DNA of 64,000 nucleotides. Source: Brucepastera parasyntrophica. GTDB taxonomy: Bacteria; Spirochaetota; Spirochaetia; Treponematales; Treponemataceae. The position numbers and the translations under genes were made by a program. The notes under the pieces are model-generated. The model was given only the letters and a program-made list of their open reading frames with translations. It did not search any database and had not been told where the DNA came from. The stretch is taken from assembly GCF_022376835.1 (NCBI RefSeq), contig NZ_CP084606.1:248001-312000 (forward strand), read 5' to 3'. This document shows positions 9,240 through 19,198 of this stretch, piece after piece; position 1 is the first letter of the stretch, and every line of letters starts with the position of its first letter.

Positions 9240-10274
9240 ATGGGGTTTTTTAAAAGTCTTTCGGCTGATATTGGCATTGATTTGGGTACATGCAATACGC
9301 TTATTTATATTCACGGAAGGGGCATTGTTGTAAATGAACCTTCGGTTGTAGCTGTTGAACGCGGGACTAAAAGGGTTGTAGCTGTTGGCGCGGAAGCCAA
9401 GAGAATGTTGTGGAAAACACCCGGCAATATTATCGCCATTCGTCCGCTCAAAGACGGCGTTATTGCAGATATGGATACAACGGAAAAAATGATCCGTTAT
9501 TTTGTTTCCAAGATCATGCCCAGGCATGGTCTGATAAAACCCCGTATGGTAATCGGAATCCCAAGCTGCATAACTGATGTTGAGAACCGCGCCGTTAAGG
9601 AAAGCGCTTATAAGGCGGGAGCACGTGAGGTCCATGTAATAGAGGAATCATTAGCGGCGGCAATTGGCGCTCAGATACCCATACATGAGCCTGCGGGACA
9701 TATGATTTGTGATATAGGAGGCGGGACCACGGAAGTTTCGGTTATATCACTTGGCGGTATGGTTGTTACAAATGCGATCCGCCTCGGCGGGGATGAATTC
9801 GATCAGGCGATTATTAAGCATGTCCGGTCAGTCCATAATCTGATAATAGGAGAGCAGACTGCGGAACGTCTCAAAGTTGAAATCGGAAATGCCGCTCCAG
9901 AAAAACATATAGAAAAAGTTGAAATAAAGGGAACAGACGCCATAACAGGACTTCCCAGAAGACTTGAAATAGATTCTGTTGAAGTACGTGAAGCGCTTAA
10001 AGATCCGATAACCCAGATTGTGGAAGAAATAAAGCGGACGCTTGCCCAGACCCCGCCCGAACTCGCGGCGGACATTGTGGAACGCGGTATTGTTATGACG
10101 GGCGGAGGCGCCCTGCTGAAAGGTCTTCCGAAACTCATTTCGAAAGAAACCGGTGTTCCGGTTATTCTTGCAGAAAAGCCCATGGATTGTGTTGCAATCG
10201 GCGCAGGACAGTTCTACGACATATTCAAGGATATGTCGATAGACCGAAGTATTTATGATAGTCTGAATAACTAA
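9240..10274 (+). CDS. mreB: rod shape-determining protein MreB
   Basis: Bacterial actin that organises lateral wall synthesis as membrane-bound filaments. Actin-fold nucleotide elements: [14 protein letters not shown] (phosphate 1), [17 protein letters not shown] (phosphate 2) and [10 protein letters not shown] (adenosine). 344 residues from the ATG at 9240, chosen over an in-frame upstream TTG because AAAGGAG lies 10 bases before it. The [11 protein letters not shown]-terminus resembles the membrane-binding start of many MreBs. It overlaps mreC by one base. Confidence 0.97.
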   Translation: MGFFKSLSADIGIDLGTCNTLIYIHGRGIVVNEPSVVAVERGTKRVVAVGAEAKRMLWKTPGNIIAIRPLKDGVIADMDTTEKMIRYFVSKIMPRHGLIKPRMVIGIPSCITDVENRAVKESAYKAGAREVHVIEESLAAAIGAQIPIHEPAGHMICDIGGGTTEVSVISLGGMVVTNAIRLGGDEFDQAIIKHVRSVHNLIIGEQTAERLKVEIGNAAPEKHIEKVEIKGTDAITGLPRRLEIDSVEVREALKDPITQIVEEIKRTLAQTPPELAADIVERGIVMTGGGALLKGLPKLISKETGVPVILAEKPMDCVAIGAGQFYDIFKDMSIDRSIYDSLNN

Positions 10275-11137
10275 TGCAGCGGAAACGGAAATCTTTCAGG
10301 TTTAATCAGGATTTTTTTCTTCTTGCAATTTATCTCCTGGTATCAGGGATTCTTCTTGCGTTTACGAGCGGCGGTTTTGTTGTCAATTTCAAACAAATAG
10401 GTTTTTCTCTTATGTCCGGCGTACAAAAGGGTGTATATTCTGTTACTTCTTTTTTTACCGGGACTGTTTCGGCCATTAAGGAATTATCCGAGCTGAAAAC
10501 AAAATATAACGAACTTATCGTACGGCTTGAAGATTATGAATTGCTGCAGCGTTCAAATGCCGATATCCGCGCGGAAAATGAAAAACTGAAAGAACTGCTT
10601 GGGTTTTCCGATTCTTTGCCGCAAAAAAATATTCCCGCAGAAATTATCGGACGCGATCCGAATAATCTGTATTCAGGTATTACTATAAACCGCGGATCAA
10701 GACACGGCATAAGGAAAAATATGCCTGTGGTTTCTTTCCAGGGAAGCAATACCGGGCTTGTCGGAAAAGTTGTGCAGGTGGGAAGAAGTACCAGTCTGAT
10801 AATGCCCATATATGATTATCAAAGCTATGTTTCGACCAGACTGGAGACAAGCCGGTTCGATGGCTTGATAAACGGACAGGGAAATCCCGATGCGACATTA
10901 ATCATGAAATATGTAAAAAAACGGGCAAGAGAAGAAATGGTTATCGGTGAAATGGTGCTTACTTCCGGTGAAAATAACAATTTCCCCAAGGATATTCCTG
11001 TCGGTTTTGTTTCCGGAATACGCGGCATTGATTATGAAACTTCTCTTGAACTGGATATAGAACCAATAATTGATTTTTCACGGCTTGAAAATGTGTTTGT
11101 TCTTGATATGAATGTTTCTCAGTCGGAGGATGATTAA
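10274..11137 (+). CDS. mreC: rod shape-determining protein MreC
   Basis: Single-pass periplasmic scaffold that activates PBP2-RodA. One membrane segment at about residues 14-33, a coiled coil around 65-110 (LKTKYNELIVRLEDYE onward), then the two beta-barrel domains typical of MreC (IGRDPNNLYSGITINRGSRH, VGKVVQVG). 287 residues. It starts at the mreB stop (TAATG) and ends directly against the proposed mreD start. Confidence 0.95.
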   Translation: MQRKRKSFRFNQDFFLLAIYLLVSGILLAFTSGGFVVNFKQIGFSLMSGVQKGVYSVTSFFTGTVSAIKELSELKTKYNELIVRLEDYELLQRSNADIRAENEKLKELLGFSDSLPQKNIPAEIIGRDPNNLYSGITINRGSRHGIRKNMPVVSFQGSNTGLVGKVVQVGRSTSLIMPIYDYQSYVSTRLETSRFDGLINGQGNPDATLIMKYVKKRAREEMVIGEMVLTSGENNNFPKDIPVGFVSGIRGIDYETSLELDIEPIIDFSRLENVFVLDMNVSQSEDD

Positions 11138-11640
11138 ATGGGAAGGGTCGTGTTATGGACAAGCATTACTGTTTTCTTTTTTCGCTGTTTGAGGCTGCCA
11201 TCCTTTCCAATCTGGCGTTTCTTCCCGTAATACCTGATCTTGTTCTTCTGGTTATTGTGTATGTTTCTTTTCATAACTCGGCCGCAATAGGAAGCACTAC
11301 CGGCTTTATTTCAGGACTGATGCTCGATTTTCTTTCCGCGTCGCCGCTTGGCCTGAATGCAATGACCAAAACAATAACCGGTTTTATTTCTGGGAAATTT
11401 GCGGGATCGTTCAATATTGACCGTATTTTCCTGCCGTTTTTACTGGGCGCAGGCGCTACATTTTTAAAGATGGTTCTGACATGGATTCTCTCGCTGTTTT
11501 TCGGATCTGATATTCTGCTATACCGTCTGAACGGATTTGTGTTCTGGATCGAAATGCTGGAAAATGCAATCTGCGCTCCTATTATATTTGCTATTTTGGG
11601 TCTGTTTCCGTCATTATTTATCTCCGGAGAAAAAAGCTGA
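11138..11640 (+). CDS. mreD: rod shape-determining protein MreD (frameshifted near the start)
   Basis: Polytopic inner-membrane partner of MreC. An ATG at 11155 opens most of the frame, but the ATG at 11138 has a strong GGAGG 8 bases upstream and begins MGRVVLWTSITVFFF, a typical MreD N-terminus. Reading T6 at 11177-11182 as T7 joins it to SLFEAAILSNLAFLP for a 167-residue protein with about five membrane segments. The family region PDLVLLVIVYVSF...GFISGLMLDFLSA is intact. Overlaps mrdA (stop and start share TGATG). Confidence 0.88.
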
Positions 11641-13490
11641 TGACCGGAAATGATCAGCGTTCCCTGAGAATAAAAATACTGGCGGTATTACTTTTTTCGG
11701 TAATTGTGATATACGGATTTAAACTGTTTTCAATGCAGATACTACAGGGCGATGTATACCGCAAACAGTCCCAGACAATTTCGCAGCGCTCAAAAAAAAT
11801 ATCGGCCCAGCGGGGCGAGATTTTTGACCGCAATGGAACCGTTCCCATGGTTCTTAATATTGATTCTTTCGCGGTAGATGTTATCCCCGGAGAAATTCCT
11901 TCCGAGCAATTTTCAACCGTTGTTTCAAGACTTGCCGGGTTTCTTGATATGACTGTTACAGCTATAGAAAGAAAAATCCCCGCGTCCATACGGCGTTCTT
12001 TTCAGACAGTTGAATTAAAAGCGAATATTCCCTACAGCGTTATAACCAATATAGCAGAAAATATTGACGAGCTTCCCGGAGTTTCATGGCATTCCAAGCC
12101 GATCAGAAGCTATGTGGAAACCGGTTCTTTTTCCCATATTCTCGGTTATGTGGGTGATATTACAAGGGAAGAATTAAAACTGTTTTACAATAAGGGTTAT
12201 ACTACCAATAGTATAATCGGTAAGGCGGGCATTGAAAAACAATATGATGAAACGCTCCGGGGTGTTGACGGTTTTGAATACCGGACTGTCGATGTTAAGG
12301 GACGGTACATTGAAAACAGTGTATCCATTATGCCGCCCGAAATGGGCAAGAACCTTGTACTTACAATTGACAGAAAAATCCAGATTCTGGCGGAAGATGC
12401 GCTTGGCGCGCGTATCGGATCAGCGATAGTCCTGAAACCAGCGACAGGTGAAATACTCGGCATGGTTTCCTATCCCTATTTTGATCCGAATCTTTTCGGC
12501 CAGGAAAATTTTGCTGAAGAATATCAGCGTCTTTTGAATGATAAGGACAATCCTTTATTAAACCGGGTTGTTAACGCAAGTTATCCTCCGGCGTCAACAT
12601 TTAAAATAATTATGTCAACAGCATTAATTGAAGAAAATGCCATACCTCTTGACAGAAAAATTGACTGTCCCGGACAGATAGAATACGGCGACCGTATTTT
12701 CCGCTGTCATATCCGCCGGCCCGGACACGGACCGCTTGATATGAAACATGCGCTCGCCCAATCCTGTGACATTTATTACTGGGTAACAGGGAGGGATAAT
12801 CTCGGCGTCGAAAGGATCGCTTCATATGCGAGGGAATTCGGTTTTGGCCAGTCTGCGGAAATCGATCTTCCCAGCCAGACAGCGGGCTTTGTGCCGACAC
12901 CTCAATGGAAAGAGCGGCGGTTTCATGAAAAATGGCTTGGCGGCGATACTATGAACATGTCAATAGGGCAGGGGTATATGTTAGCCTCGCCGCTGCAGGT
13001 TGCCAATTCCGTTGCGATGATTGTCAACGGTGGTACCATTTACCGGCCATATCTATTAAAAGAAGTCCGCGATCCGGTTTCCAATGCGGTTATTTCAGTT
13101 ACAAAAAAAGAAGCTCTCTTTACCAGCAGAATATCTCCCGATTCCTTTGCCAGGGTCAGGGAAGATATGCGGTTTGTTATTACTGACGGATCTTCACAGT
13201 TTCCCATGCGGAACAGGCGGGTGGCTATAGCAGGAAAAACAGGTACAGCAGAGGTCGGCTATGCTGACAGATGGCATTCATGGATGGCTGCCTATGGTCC
13301 TTATGATGCACCTGTCGAAGACATGATTGTTGTCGTTGTAATGGTTGAGGCAAGTAATCCCTGGGAATGGTGGGCTCCCTATGCAACAAATATCATTTTT
13401 CAGGGGATTTTTGCAGACCAGACCTATGAAGAAGCTGTTGCGGAACTTGGTTTAAACCAAATAGCGACCCCTAGAGGCAGGCAGGAATGA
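11640..13490 (+). CDS. mrdA: penicillin-binding protein 2 (elongasome transpeptidase)
   Basis: Class B PBP that crosslinks new lateral wall with RodA. An N-terminal anchor (about residues 11-29), pedestal domain with RGEIFDRNG, then the transpeptidase with STFK (about residue 319), SCD as the SxN-type motif (about 375) and KTGTAEV (about 531), all intact. 616 residues, normal length. Located between mreD and rodA with overlaps on both sides, so part of one elongation operon. Confidence 0.96.
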   Translation: MTGNDQRSLRIKILAVLLFSVIVIYGFKLFSMQILQGDVYRKQSQTISQRSKKISAQRGEIFDRNGTVPMVLNIDSFAVDVIPGEIPSEQFSTVVSRLAGFLDMTVTAIERKIPASIRRSFQTVELKANIPYSVITNIAENIDELPGVSWHSKPIRSYVETGSFSHILGYVGDITREELKLFYNKGYTTNSIIGKAGIEKQYDETLRGVDGFEYRTVDVKGRYIENSVSIMPPEMGKNLVLTIDRKIQILAEDALGARIGSAIVLKPATGEILGMVSYPYFDPNLFGQENFAEEYQRLLNDKDNPLLNRVVNASYPPASTFKIIMSTALIEENAIPLDRKIDCPGQIEYGDRIFRCHIRRPGHGPLDMKHALAQSCDIYYWVTGRDNLGVERIASYAREFGFGQSAEIDLPSQTAGFVPTPQWKERRFHEKWLGGDTMNMSIGQGYMLASPLQVANSVAMIVNGGTIYRPYLLKEVRDPVSNAVISVTKKEALFTSRISPDSFARVREDMRFVITDGSSQFPMRNRRVAIAGKTGTAEVGYADRWHSWMAAYGPYDAPVEDMIVVVVMVEASNPWEWWAPYATNIIFQGIFADQTYEEAVAELGLNQIATPRGRQE

Positions 13491-14796
13491 AGTTCAGAAA
13501 TATTACTTATTTTGATTATATGCTTTTCTTATCGGTTATCTGTTTAACCGTAATCGGTATTTTATTCATTTATTCTTCAGGAATAAATTCTGACGGGGTT
13601 TCCGTATCAAATGAGTATATAAAACAGATAGTATGGGGAATAACAGGCGTTGCGCTTCTTATTGTTATAACAATGCTGGATTACCGCAGATTTGCGGACA
13701 GAATGTTTTTTCTGTATATCGGGATTATTGCAGTTCTCGTATATACCCTTATTTTCGGCAGGTATGTCAATGGTGCAAAAAGCTGGATAGGTATCGGTGA
13801 GCTTGGTATTCAGCCGTCGGAATTTTCAAAACTCTTTTTATTTTATTTCTTGCCCACTATCTGAATAAATCGGCTCAGACGGAGTCACAGCTTGCACGGT
13901 TTGTAAAATCGGGGATAATTATGGGTATTCCGATGCTGCTAATTCTGGCCCAGCCTGATCTCGGTACGGCCTCCGTGTATATACCCATTTTTCTCGCCAT
14001 GTGTTTTATCGGCGGGATTCCGCTGCGGTATCTCGGAATGGTTCTTTTTGGCGGATTGCTGGCTATTATTTTTACTGTTTTGCCTTTATGGGAAACAAAT
14101 ATATATCAGCAGTCTGTTCCATTTGTACGAATCCTGACTGAAACAAGATTCTTTCTGATTACTCTTATTGTTTTATCATCAATTGCCATTCTGTCGCTTA
14201 TCGGGTGGATGGTTTTTAAAGTAAAGTATTACTACTGGATCGTATATGTAACGGGAATTCTGATAGTTTCGCTTTTGGCCTCAAAGGGGGCCGGGCATGT
14301 AATGAAAGATTACCAGATTATGCGCCTCATCGTATTCCTTGATCCGAATGTGGATCCTCTCGGATCGGGGTGGAATATAATTCAGTCCATTACCGCAATC
14401 GGTTCAGGCGGGCTTTGGGGAATGGGCTTTTTAAAAGGGACCCAGAGTCATTACCGGTTTCTTCCCCAGCAGAGTACAGACTTTATTTTCAGTATACTTT
14501 CTGAAGAATGGGGATTTATCGGAGGTATGGTAGTTTTTCTTCTTTATGCTATTATTTTTGCCCGTTGTATTGTAATAATAAAAAAGACTTCGGATAATTT
14601 CGGATCATTGATAGCGACCGGAATTGTCGCAATGTTTTTCTTTCATTTTATGGTGAATATAGGAATGGTTATGGGTATGATGCCTATCACCGGTATACCG
14701 CTGCTATTCCTTTCATACGGAGGATCTTCTCTCTGGACAGCAGCTCTTGCAATCGGACTGTTAATGAGCATAAATATTCGGCGGCTGGAAACCTGA
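13487..14796 (+). CDS. rodA: SEDS peptidoglycan polymerase RodA (frameshifted in this sequence)
   Basis: SEDS glycosyltransferase that polymerises lipid II with PBP2. About ten membrane segments; family signatures GRYVNGAKSWIGIGELGIQPSE, AQPDLGTA, LPQQSTDFIFSILSEEWGF and FLSYGGSSLW are intact. The first frame stops at 13864 (FLFYFLPTI); reading T5 at 13835-13839 as T6 gives KLFFILFLAHYLNKS and rejoins the second frame to 14796, 436 residues. The start overlaps the mrdA stop. Confidence 0.93.
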
Positions 14797-14819
14797 AATC
14801 TGAACTACTGGAGCAATAA

Positions 14820-17384
14820 ATGACTCGGCATATCGATCCCCTGAAGGAACTTGCAAGGGACCTTATATATATTCAAAATCCCGTACAATATCTGGGCGGC
14901 GAATACGGACAAATAATCAAGCAGTCTGCTGAACTTACATTCGCAATTGCCTTTCCCGATTTGTATGAAATAGGAATGTCAAACCTTGCGATAAAAATCC
15001 TGTATGACCGCCTGAACCGTTTACCCTCTGTCAGATGTGAGCGGGTTTTTGCTCCGGCAAGGGATTTTGAAGATTTGCTCAAGCAAAAACAGCTTCCTCT
15101 GTATACACTTGAAAGCGGGATACCGCTGAATGAAGTTGATATTCTCGGAATCAGTATGGGTTATGAACCGGGAATCACCGGGCTTCTTGCCATACTTGAT
15201 ACCGGCAATATTCCCCTGAAATGTTCGGAGCGGAATGATAACGATCCAATAATTTTTGCCGGTGGCTGCGGCATTACCAACCCTGCGCCTTTTTCTGATT
15301 TTATCGACGCTTTTTTTATCGGCGAGGCAGAAGCCGGAATGTTTGAACTTATTCAATCGGCTGCAGAAATAAAAAGCGGCGGGGCTTCCAGACAGGATAT
15401 TCTGAATCTTCTTGAAAGCCATCCGTCAGTATGGACTGCCGGCAAGGATGAGCGCCGGAAAAAAAATGAACCCTGCGCGCGCCGGGCCATTTATACGGGC
15501 TTTGGTTCTGTTTCAGATAATCCGATCTGCTTTCCCGTCCCAAATATGCGGGTAGTCCAGGACCATGGCAGCATTGAAATTATGAGGGGCTGCCCGAACG
15601 GCTGCCGTTTTTGCCATGCAGGTGTTTTTTACCGTCCCCAGCGGATGAAACCAGCCGAAAAAATTATTTCCGACGCCGATTTTTTAATCAACCGCGGCGG
15701 ATACCGTGAAATCAGCCTCCTGTCTCTTTCATCAGGAGATTATGAAAATATAGAAACTCTGTGCGATATTCTCACGTCTCAATTCAGGCATAAAAATGTT
15801 TCATTTCAGCTGCCTTCATTAAAAGTGAATTCCTTCACCCTGCCTCTTCTGGAAAAAATATCCCAGGTCCGCAGGGGAGGGCTGACTTTTGCGGTAGAGA
15901 CACCGGTAGATGCCTGGCAGTTATCCCTGAATAAGGAAGTCTACCGTGATAAAATAATCCGGATTATTCTTGAGGCAAAAAAAAGCGGATGGAGTAAGGC
16001 AAAATTCTATTTTATGGCCGGACTCCCGGTACCTGATGAAGGAATTCTGGAAGAAGAAGAAATCGTAAGTTTTCTTCTGGAAATTCAGGACATTACCCGG
16101 ATACAGTGCAATGTGAATATCGGTACTTTTATTCCGAAACCTCATACACCCTTTCAGTGGAGCAAACAATTATCAATTTCCGACGCTGAAGAAAAATACG
16201 CATATGTCAGGGCCAATCTCCCGAAAGGAAGATTCAAATTGAATACACACCGTCCATTTAACTCCTTTCTTGAAGGTGTTCTCACCCGTAATGACAAAAA
16301 GACCGGAAAGCTTATACTGGAAGCATATAACAGGGGCTGCAGACTTGACGCATGGGAAGATAAATCAAACAGTGAAATCTGGATGGACGTGTTTAATAAA
16401 GCCGAGTGGGATGTTGAAAAAGAAACATTGCGTGATAGGCAAACGGATGAACCGCTTCCCTGGGACGGAGTATCTCTTGGCGTTTCAAAAGCCTTTCTGA
16501 AACGGGAAAAAGAACGTTCTGAAAAAAAACAGCTCACCCCGCAATGTTCTGTTGAATGTAAAGAGCCGTGCGGAGTATGCAATTCATCAAAAGGAATTTC
16601 TCTTCTGACAGATACAGGATTACAGAACTCAGCGGCTCTGAAACCTTCCGCAGAAAATGCAAATGTTATTAAAATGAGTGAAAAGGGAAGCCCTGAAGCT
16701 GCGTACCGTGTTATTATTGAATTTGCAAAAAAAGGCGAAGCGGCCTATATTCCCCACCTTTCGCTAGTTGAAATCTGGAACAAAGCCTTTCAGCGTTCCG
16801 GCCTGCCTGTGATTTTTACAGAAGGATTTAATCCCTTGCCCCGTTTTGAAATTGCCCAGAGCATGTCGCTTGGCATCAGTTCCGAGGCTGAAATCGCGTC
16901 ATTTCTTCTATATGATTTTGTTGATGAATCAGAAATCAGTCTGGTTCTGAACGAATCTCTCCCGGATTCTATCAGAATAGGCAGGGTATTCGCTTACCGG
17001 CTTTCGCGCAAGATCAAACGCAAAGCCCTTTCTACATATCTCTGGGGAAACAGATACATATGGACATTCTATAATAAAAACATAAAAGAACTGCTTCTGA
17101 ATAATGACAGAATTCAGGAATACCTGAAACATCATACGGAAATAATATTCACGGATGAAGGGGAGGATAGACTTGCTGTTACTCTGCCGTTTGAACATGA
17201 TCGGGAGACCCGTGATATGGTTTCTGAAATACTCTCCTGCAACATACAGGAAAGTATACATATTCACAAAATTTCTAGCATTGCACAAAATGATACAGAA
17301 AAAACATCTGACTTTTTTGAAGCTTTTCAGACAACTGCGGAAAAGAATAATAAAGCGCTCCTTCTGGATTCTGAGCGGAAATAA
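14820..17384 (+). CDS. TIGR03960/TIGR03936-type radical SAM protein
   Basis: An 854-residue two-part protein: an N-terminal cobalamin-like domain, a radical SAM core with its [4Fe-4S] motif CPNGCRFC (about residues 258-265), and from about residue 628 a DUF2344 (TIGR03936) domain (YIPHLSLVEIWNKAFQRSG, FTEGFNPLPRFEIAQSMSLG). The two halves are known fused or adjacent in many bacteria; the reaction is not established to my knowledge. The cysteine-rich linker ECKEPCGVC may bind metal. It starts 24 bases after rodA and is the last gene of the rod operon. Convergent with the ABC importer across a 373-base gap. Confidence 0.85.
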   Translation: MTRHIDPLKELARDLIYIQNPVQYLGGEYGQIIKQSAELTFAIAFPDLYEIGMSNLAIKILYDRLNRLPSVRCERVFAPARDFEDLLKQKQLPLYTLESGIPLNEVDILGISMGYEPGITGLLAILDTGNIPLKCSERNDNDPIIFAGGCGITNPAPFSDFIDAFFIGEAEAGMFELIQSAAEIKSGGASRQDILNLLESHPSVWTAGKDERRKKNEPCARRAIYTGFGSVSDNPICFPVPNMRVVQDHGSIEIMRGCPNGCRFCHAGVFYRPQRMKPAEKIISDADFLINRGGYREISLLSLSSGDYENIETLCDILTSQFRHKNVSFQLPSLKVNSFTLPLLEKISQVRRGGLTFAVETPVDAWQLSLNKEVYRDKIIRIILEAKKSGWSKAKFYFMAGLPVPDEGILEEEEIVSFLLEIQDITRIQCNVNIGTFIPKPHTPFQWSKQLSISDAEEKYAYVRANLPKGRFKLNTHRPFNSFLEGVLTRNDKKTGKLILEAYNRGCRLDAWEDKSNSEIWMDVFNKAEWDVEKETLRDRQTDEPLPWDGVSLGVSKAFLKREKERSEKKQLTPQCSVECKEPCGVCNSSKGISLLTDTGLQNSAALKPSAENANVIKMSEKGSPEAAYRVIIEFAKKGEAAYIPHLSLVEIWNKAFQRSGLPVIFTEGFNPLPRFEIAQSMSLGISSEAEIASFLLYDFVDESEISLVLNESLPDSIRIGRVFAYRLSRKIKRKALSTYLWGNRYIWTFYNKNIKELLLNNDRIQEYLKHHTEIIFTDEGEDRLAVTLPFEHDRETRDMVSEILSCNIQESIHIHKISSIAQNDTEKTSDFFEAFQTTAEKNNKALLLDSERK

Positions 17385-17757
17385 CACAGAGAAAGAATAA
17401 AAGGCTTAAAACTTTTTATTGTTATAAGAAGACAGAATGCAATGATAACCCGAGTCCGTGTGTATGGATATTATGATCAGAAAATTATAATATTTTCGTT
17501 GTATTAAACAAGGAACGTATTGATTTTACCGCTATTTTAAAATGCGTAAAACAGGAAACCATAAAGCCAGCAAAACCCAGGCATTAAAAAAACGACAAAT
17601 TCGGACCTGTTTGAAACGACAGCAGAGTGTGCATGCGCTTAGTTTATTATATAGAGAAAACCGAGTCATTTTTATATATTACTAGACAGAACATACATTA
17701 TACGCAGTAAATAAAATATAAAAACAGCCTTCTCTTCCGGTATTTCCTGCATCCCTT
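17385..17757. other. AT-rich convergent intergenic region, no supported gene
   Basis: This stretch separates the 3' end of the radical SAM gene from the 3' end of the ABC ATPase gene. I see no strong terminator hairpin. A 47-codon ORF at 17542-17685 (+) would encode a very basic peptide (MRKTGNHKASKTQALKKRQI...) but has no ribosome binding site and no recognisable family, so I do not call it. Confidence 0.5.
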
Positions 17758-18429
17758 TTATGGTTTTTCACCGGAAACCATTCTGCGAAACTGTTCTGTC
17801 TGCCTGTTAAGCTCTTCAGATATCGCAGCCTCATTCGTATCAGCAGCGGCTTTATCGAAGACAATAGACACGGGGCGGTTTCCAAGAATGACTATATGCT
17901 CAGCCAATGACAGGGCGTCCCGTATATCATGGCTGACGGAAATAATTGTCCTCTTTTCGTGTTTTTGCAGGGTAAGAACAAGATTAATGAGCTGTGTTTT
18001 CAGACCGGGATCCTGTGACTGAAAGGGTTCATCCATAAGCAGTATGGGAGCAGTACTTGCAAAAGCCCGGGCGATGGCAACACGCTGCCGTTCTCCTCCC
18101 GAAAGCTTTTCCGGATAATCTTTTGCTCTGTTCAACAGGTTTACCCGTTCCAGGTAGGCCCTCGCTTTTTGCTGTTTTTCTGTCTTGTTTCCTTCCAATG
18201 TCAGGGTAATATTTTTTTCAATTGTGCACCAGGGCAAAAGCCGCGGTTCCTGGAAAATATAGGAAACCCTGTCTTTATATAATTTAAAAGCAATGGCATT
18301 CAGGAGCGTGGTTTTTCCGCACCCGGAAGGACCGAGGATAGCGGTAATGGCATTGTCCGCAAAAGATATGGAAAAGTCTTTATAGAGTATAAGGTTTTCA
18401 AACGAAATATCAAGATTTGTTATCTGCAT
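17758..18429 (-). CDS. ABC importer ATPase, nitrate/sulfonate/taurine type
   Basis: Cytoplasmic ATPase of the three-gene importer. Walker A GPSGCGKTT, Q-loop QEPRLLPW (wording typical of the SsuB/TauB group), signature LSGGERQRVAIARA, Walker B ILLMDEPF and the H-loop VSHD are all intact. The start at 18429 (MQITNLDISFENL) matches the family; the frame is open further upstream only because it overlaps the permease. About 223 residues, overlapping the permease end by 20 bases. The substrate cannot be fixed from sequence: sulfonate, taurine, nitrate or a thiamine precursor are all possible. Confidence 0.88.
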   Translation of the reverse strand: MQITNLDISFENLILYKDFSISFADNAITAILGPSGCGKTTLLNAIAFKLYKDRVSYIFQEPRLLPWCTIEKNITLTLEGNKTEKQQKARAYLERVNLLNRAKDYPEKLSGGERQRVAIARAFASTAPILLMDEPFQSQDPGLKTQLINLVLTLQKHEKRTIISVSHDIRDALSLAEHIVILGNRPVSIVFDKAAADTNEAAISEELNRQTEQFRRMVSGEKP

Positions 18430-19198
18430 TTGATGTGTAGCGCCTTGTCGCAAAATGTACAATTCCGGTAAAAACCGCTTCCGTTATTATGCTTAAAATT
18501 ATTGCTACTAATGTCAGGGAAAAAACCCGTGAAGTTTCAAGATGAACCTTTGCGGTCTGCATTGCGCTGCCCAGCCCGAAAGGCGGAAACGCGAGGATTT
18601 CCCCCGCTATTACAACCTTCCAGGTAAGGCCAAGTGATGACCCGGCTCCGGCAAGAAGGTATGGAAGCGTTGAAGGAAGTCTGATATAAAAAAACCTGTT
18701 AAAGCCCGGCATATTATAAACTTCGGACATCTGGAGGAGTTTTTTGTCGGTATTTTTGATTCCTTCTTCAATTGAGCCTGTCATAATGGGCAGGGTCATA
18801 AGTATTGAAATAAAAACAGGAACAAAAGAAGAACCAAACCAGAATATAGCGATCAGGATAAAGGAAACAACAGGGGTTGATTTAATAACGGACATCCATG
18901 GTTTTAAAAAGGCCGAAACAGACGGAAATATACCGGCCATCGATCCAAGAAAACAGGACAGGAAAAAGGAAATTATAAAAGCCTGGAGTCCCCTCATGCA
19001 GGTTGCTCCCAGCGTTTTCAGGAAGTCAGCCTCCCCTATTAATTTGATGCCGTCCCTGAAGACCATTACCGGTGACGGCAGAATAAAAGAAGAGCCAATA
19101 ACTTCCGCCAGAATAAACCAGATAATGATAAGAATCCCGCAGGACAGCAGACCCAAAAGGAAATTTCTGTATTTAGCTGCAAAGGAAGAAAAAGTCAT
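18410..19198 (-). CDS. ABC importer permease, nitrate/sulfonate/taurine type
   Basis: A 262-residue integral membrane permease (BPD_transp_1 fold) with about six segments. The cytoplasmic EAA-type coupling loop is EVYNMPGFNRFFYIRLPS, followed by the usual GLTWKVVIAGEIL. It starts within the stop of the binding-protein gene (ATGA overlap) and its end overlaps the ATPase gene, giving a compact binding protein-permease-ATPase order. Confidence 0.88.
   Translation of the reverse strand: MTFSSFAAKYRNFLLGLLSCGILIIIWFILAEVIGSSFILPSPVMVFRDGIKLIGEADFLKTLGATCMRGLQAFIISFFLSCFLGSMAGIFPSVSAFLKPWMSVIKSTPVVSFILIAIFWFGSSFVPVFISILMTLPIMTGSIEEGIKNTDKKLLQMSEVYNMPGFNRFFYIRLPSTLPYLLAGAGSSLGLTWKVVIAGEILAFPPFGLGSAMQTAKVHLETSRVFSLTLVAIILSIITEAVFTGIVHFATRRYTSNADNKS

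Noticed and set aside
17542-17685. 47-codon highly basic ORF in the convergent gap
   Set aside because: No ribosome binding site, no recognisable family, and an AT-rich region where such ORFs arise by chance. It would need transcript or proteome support.
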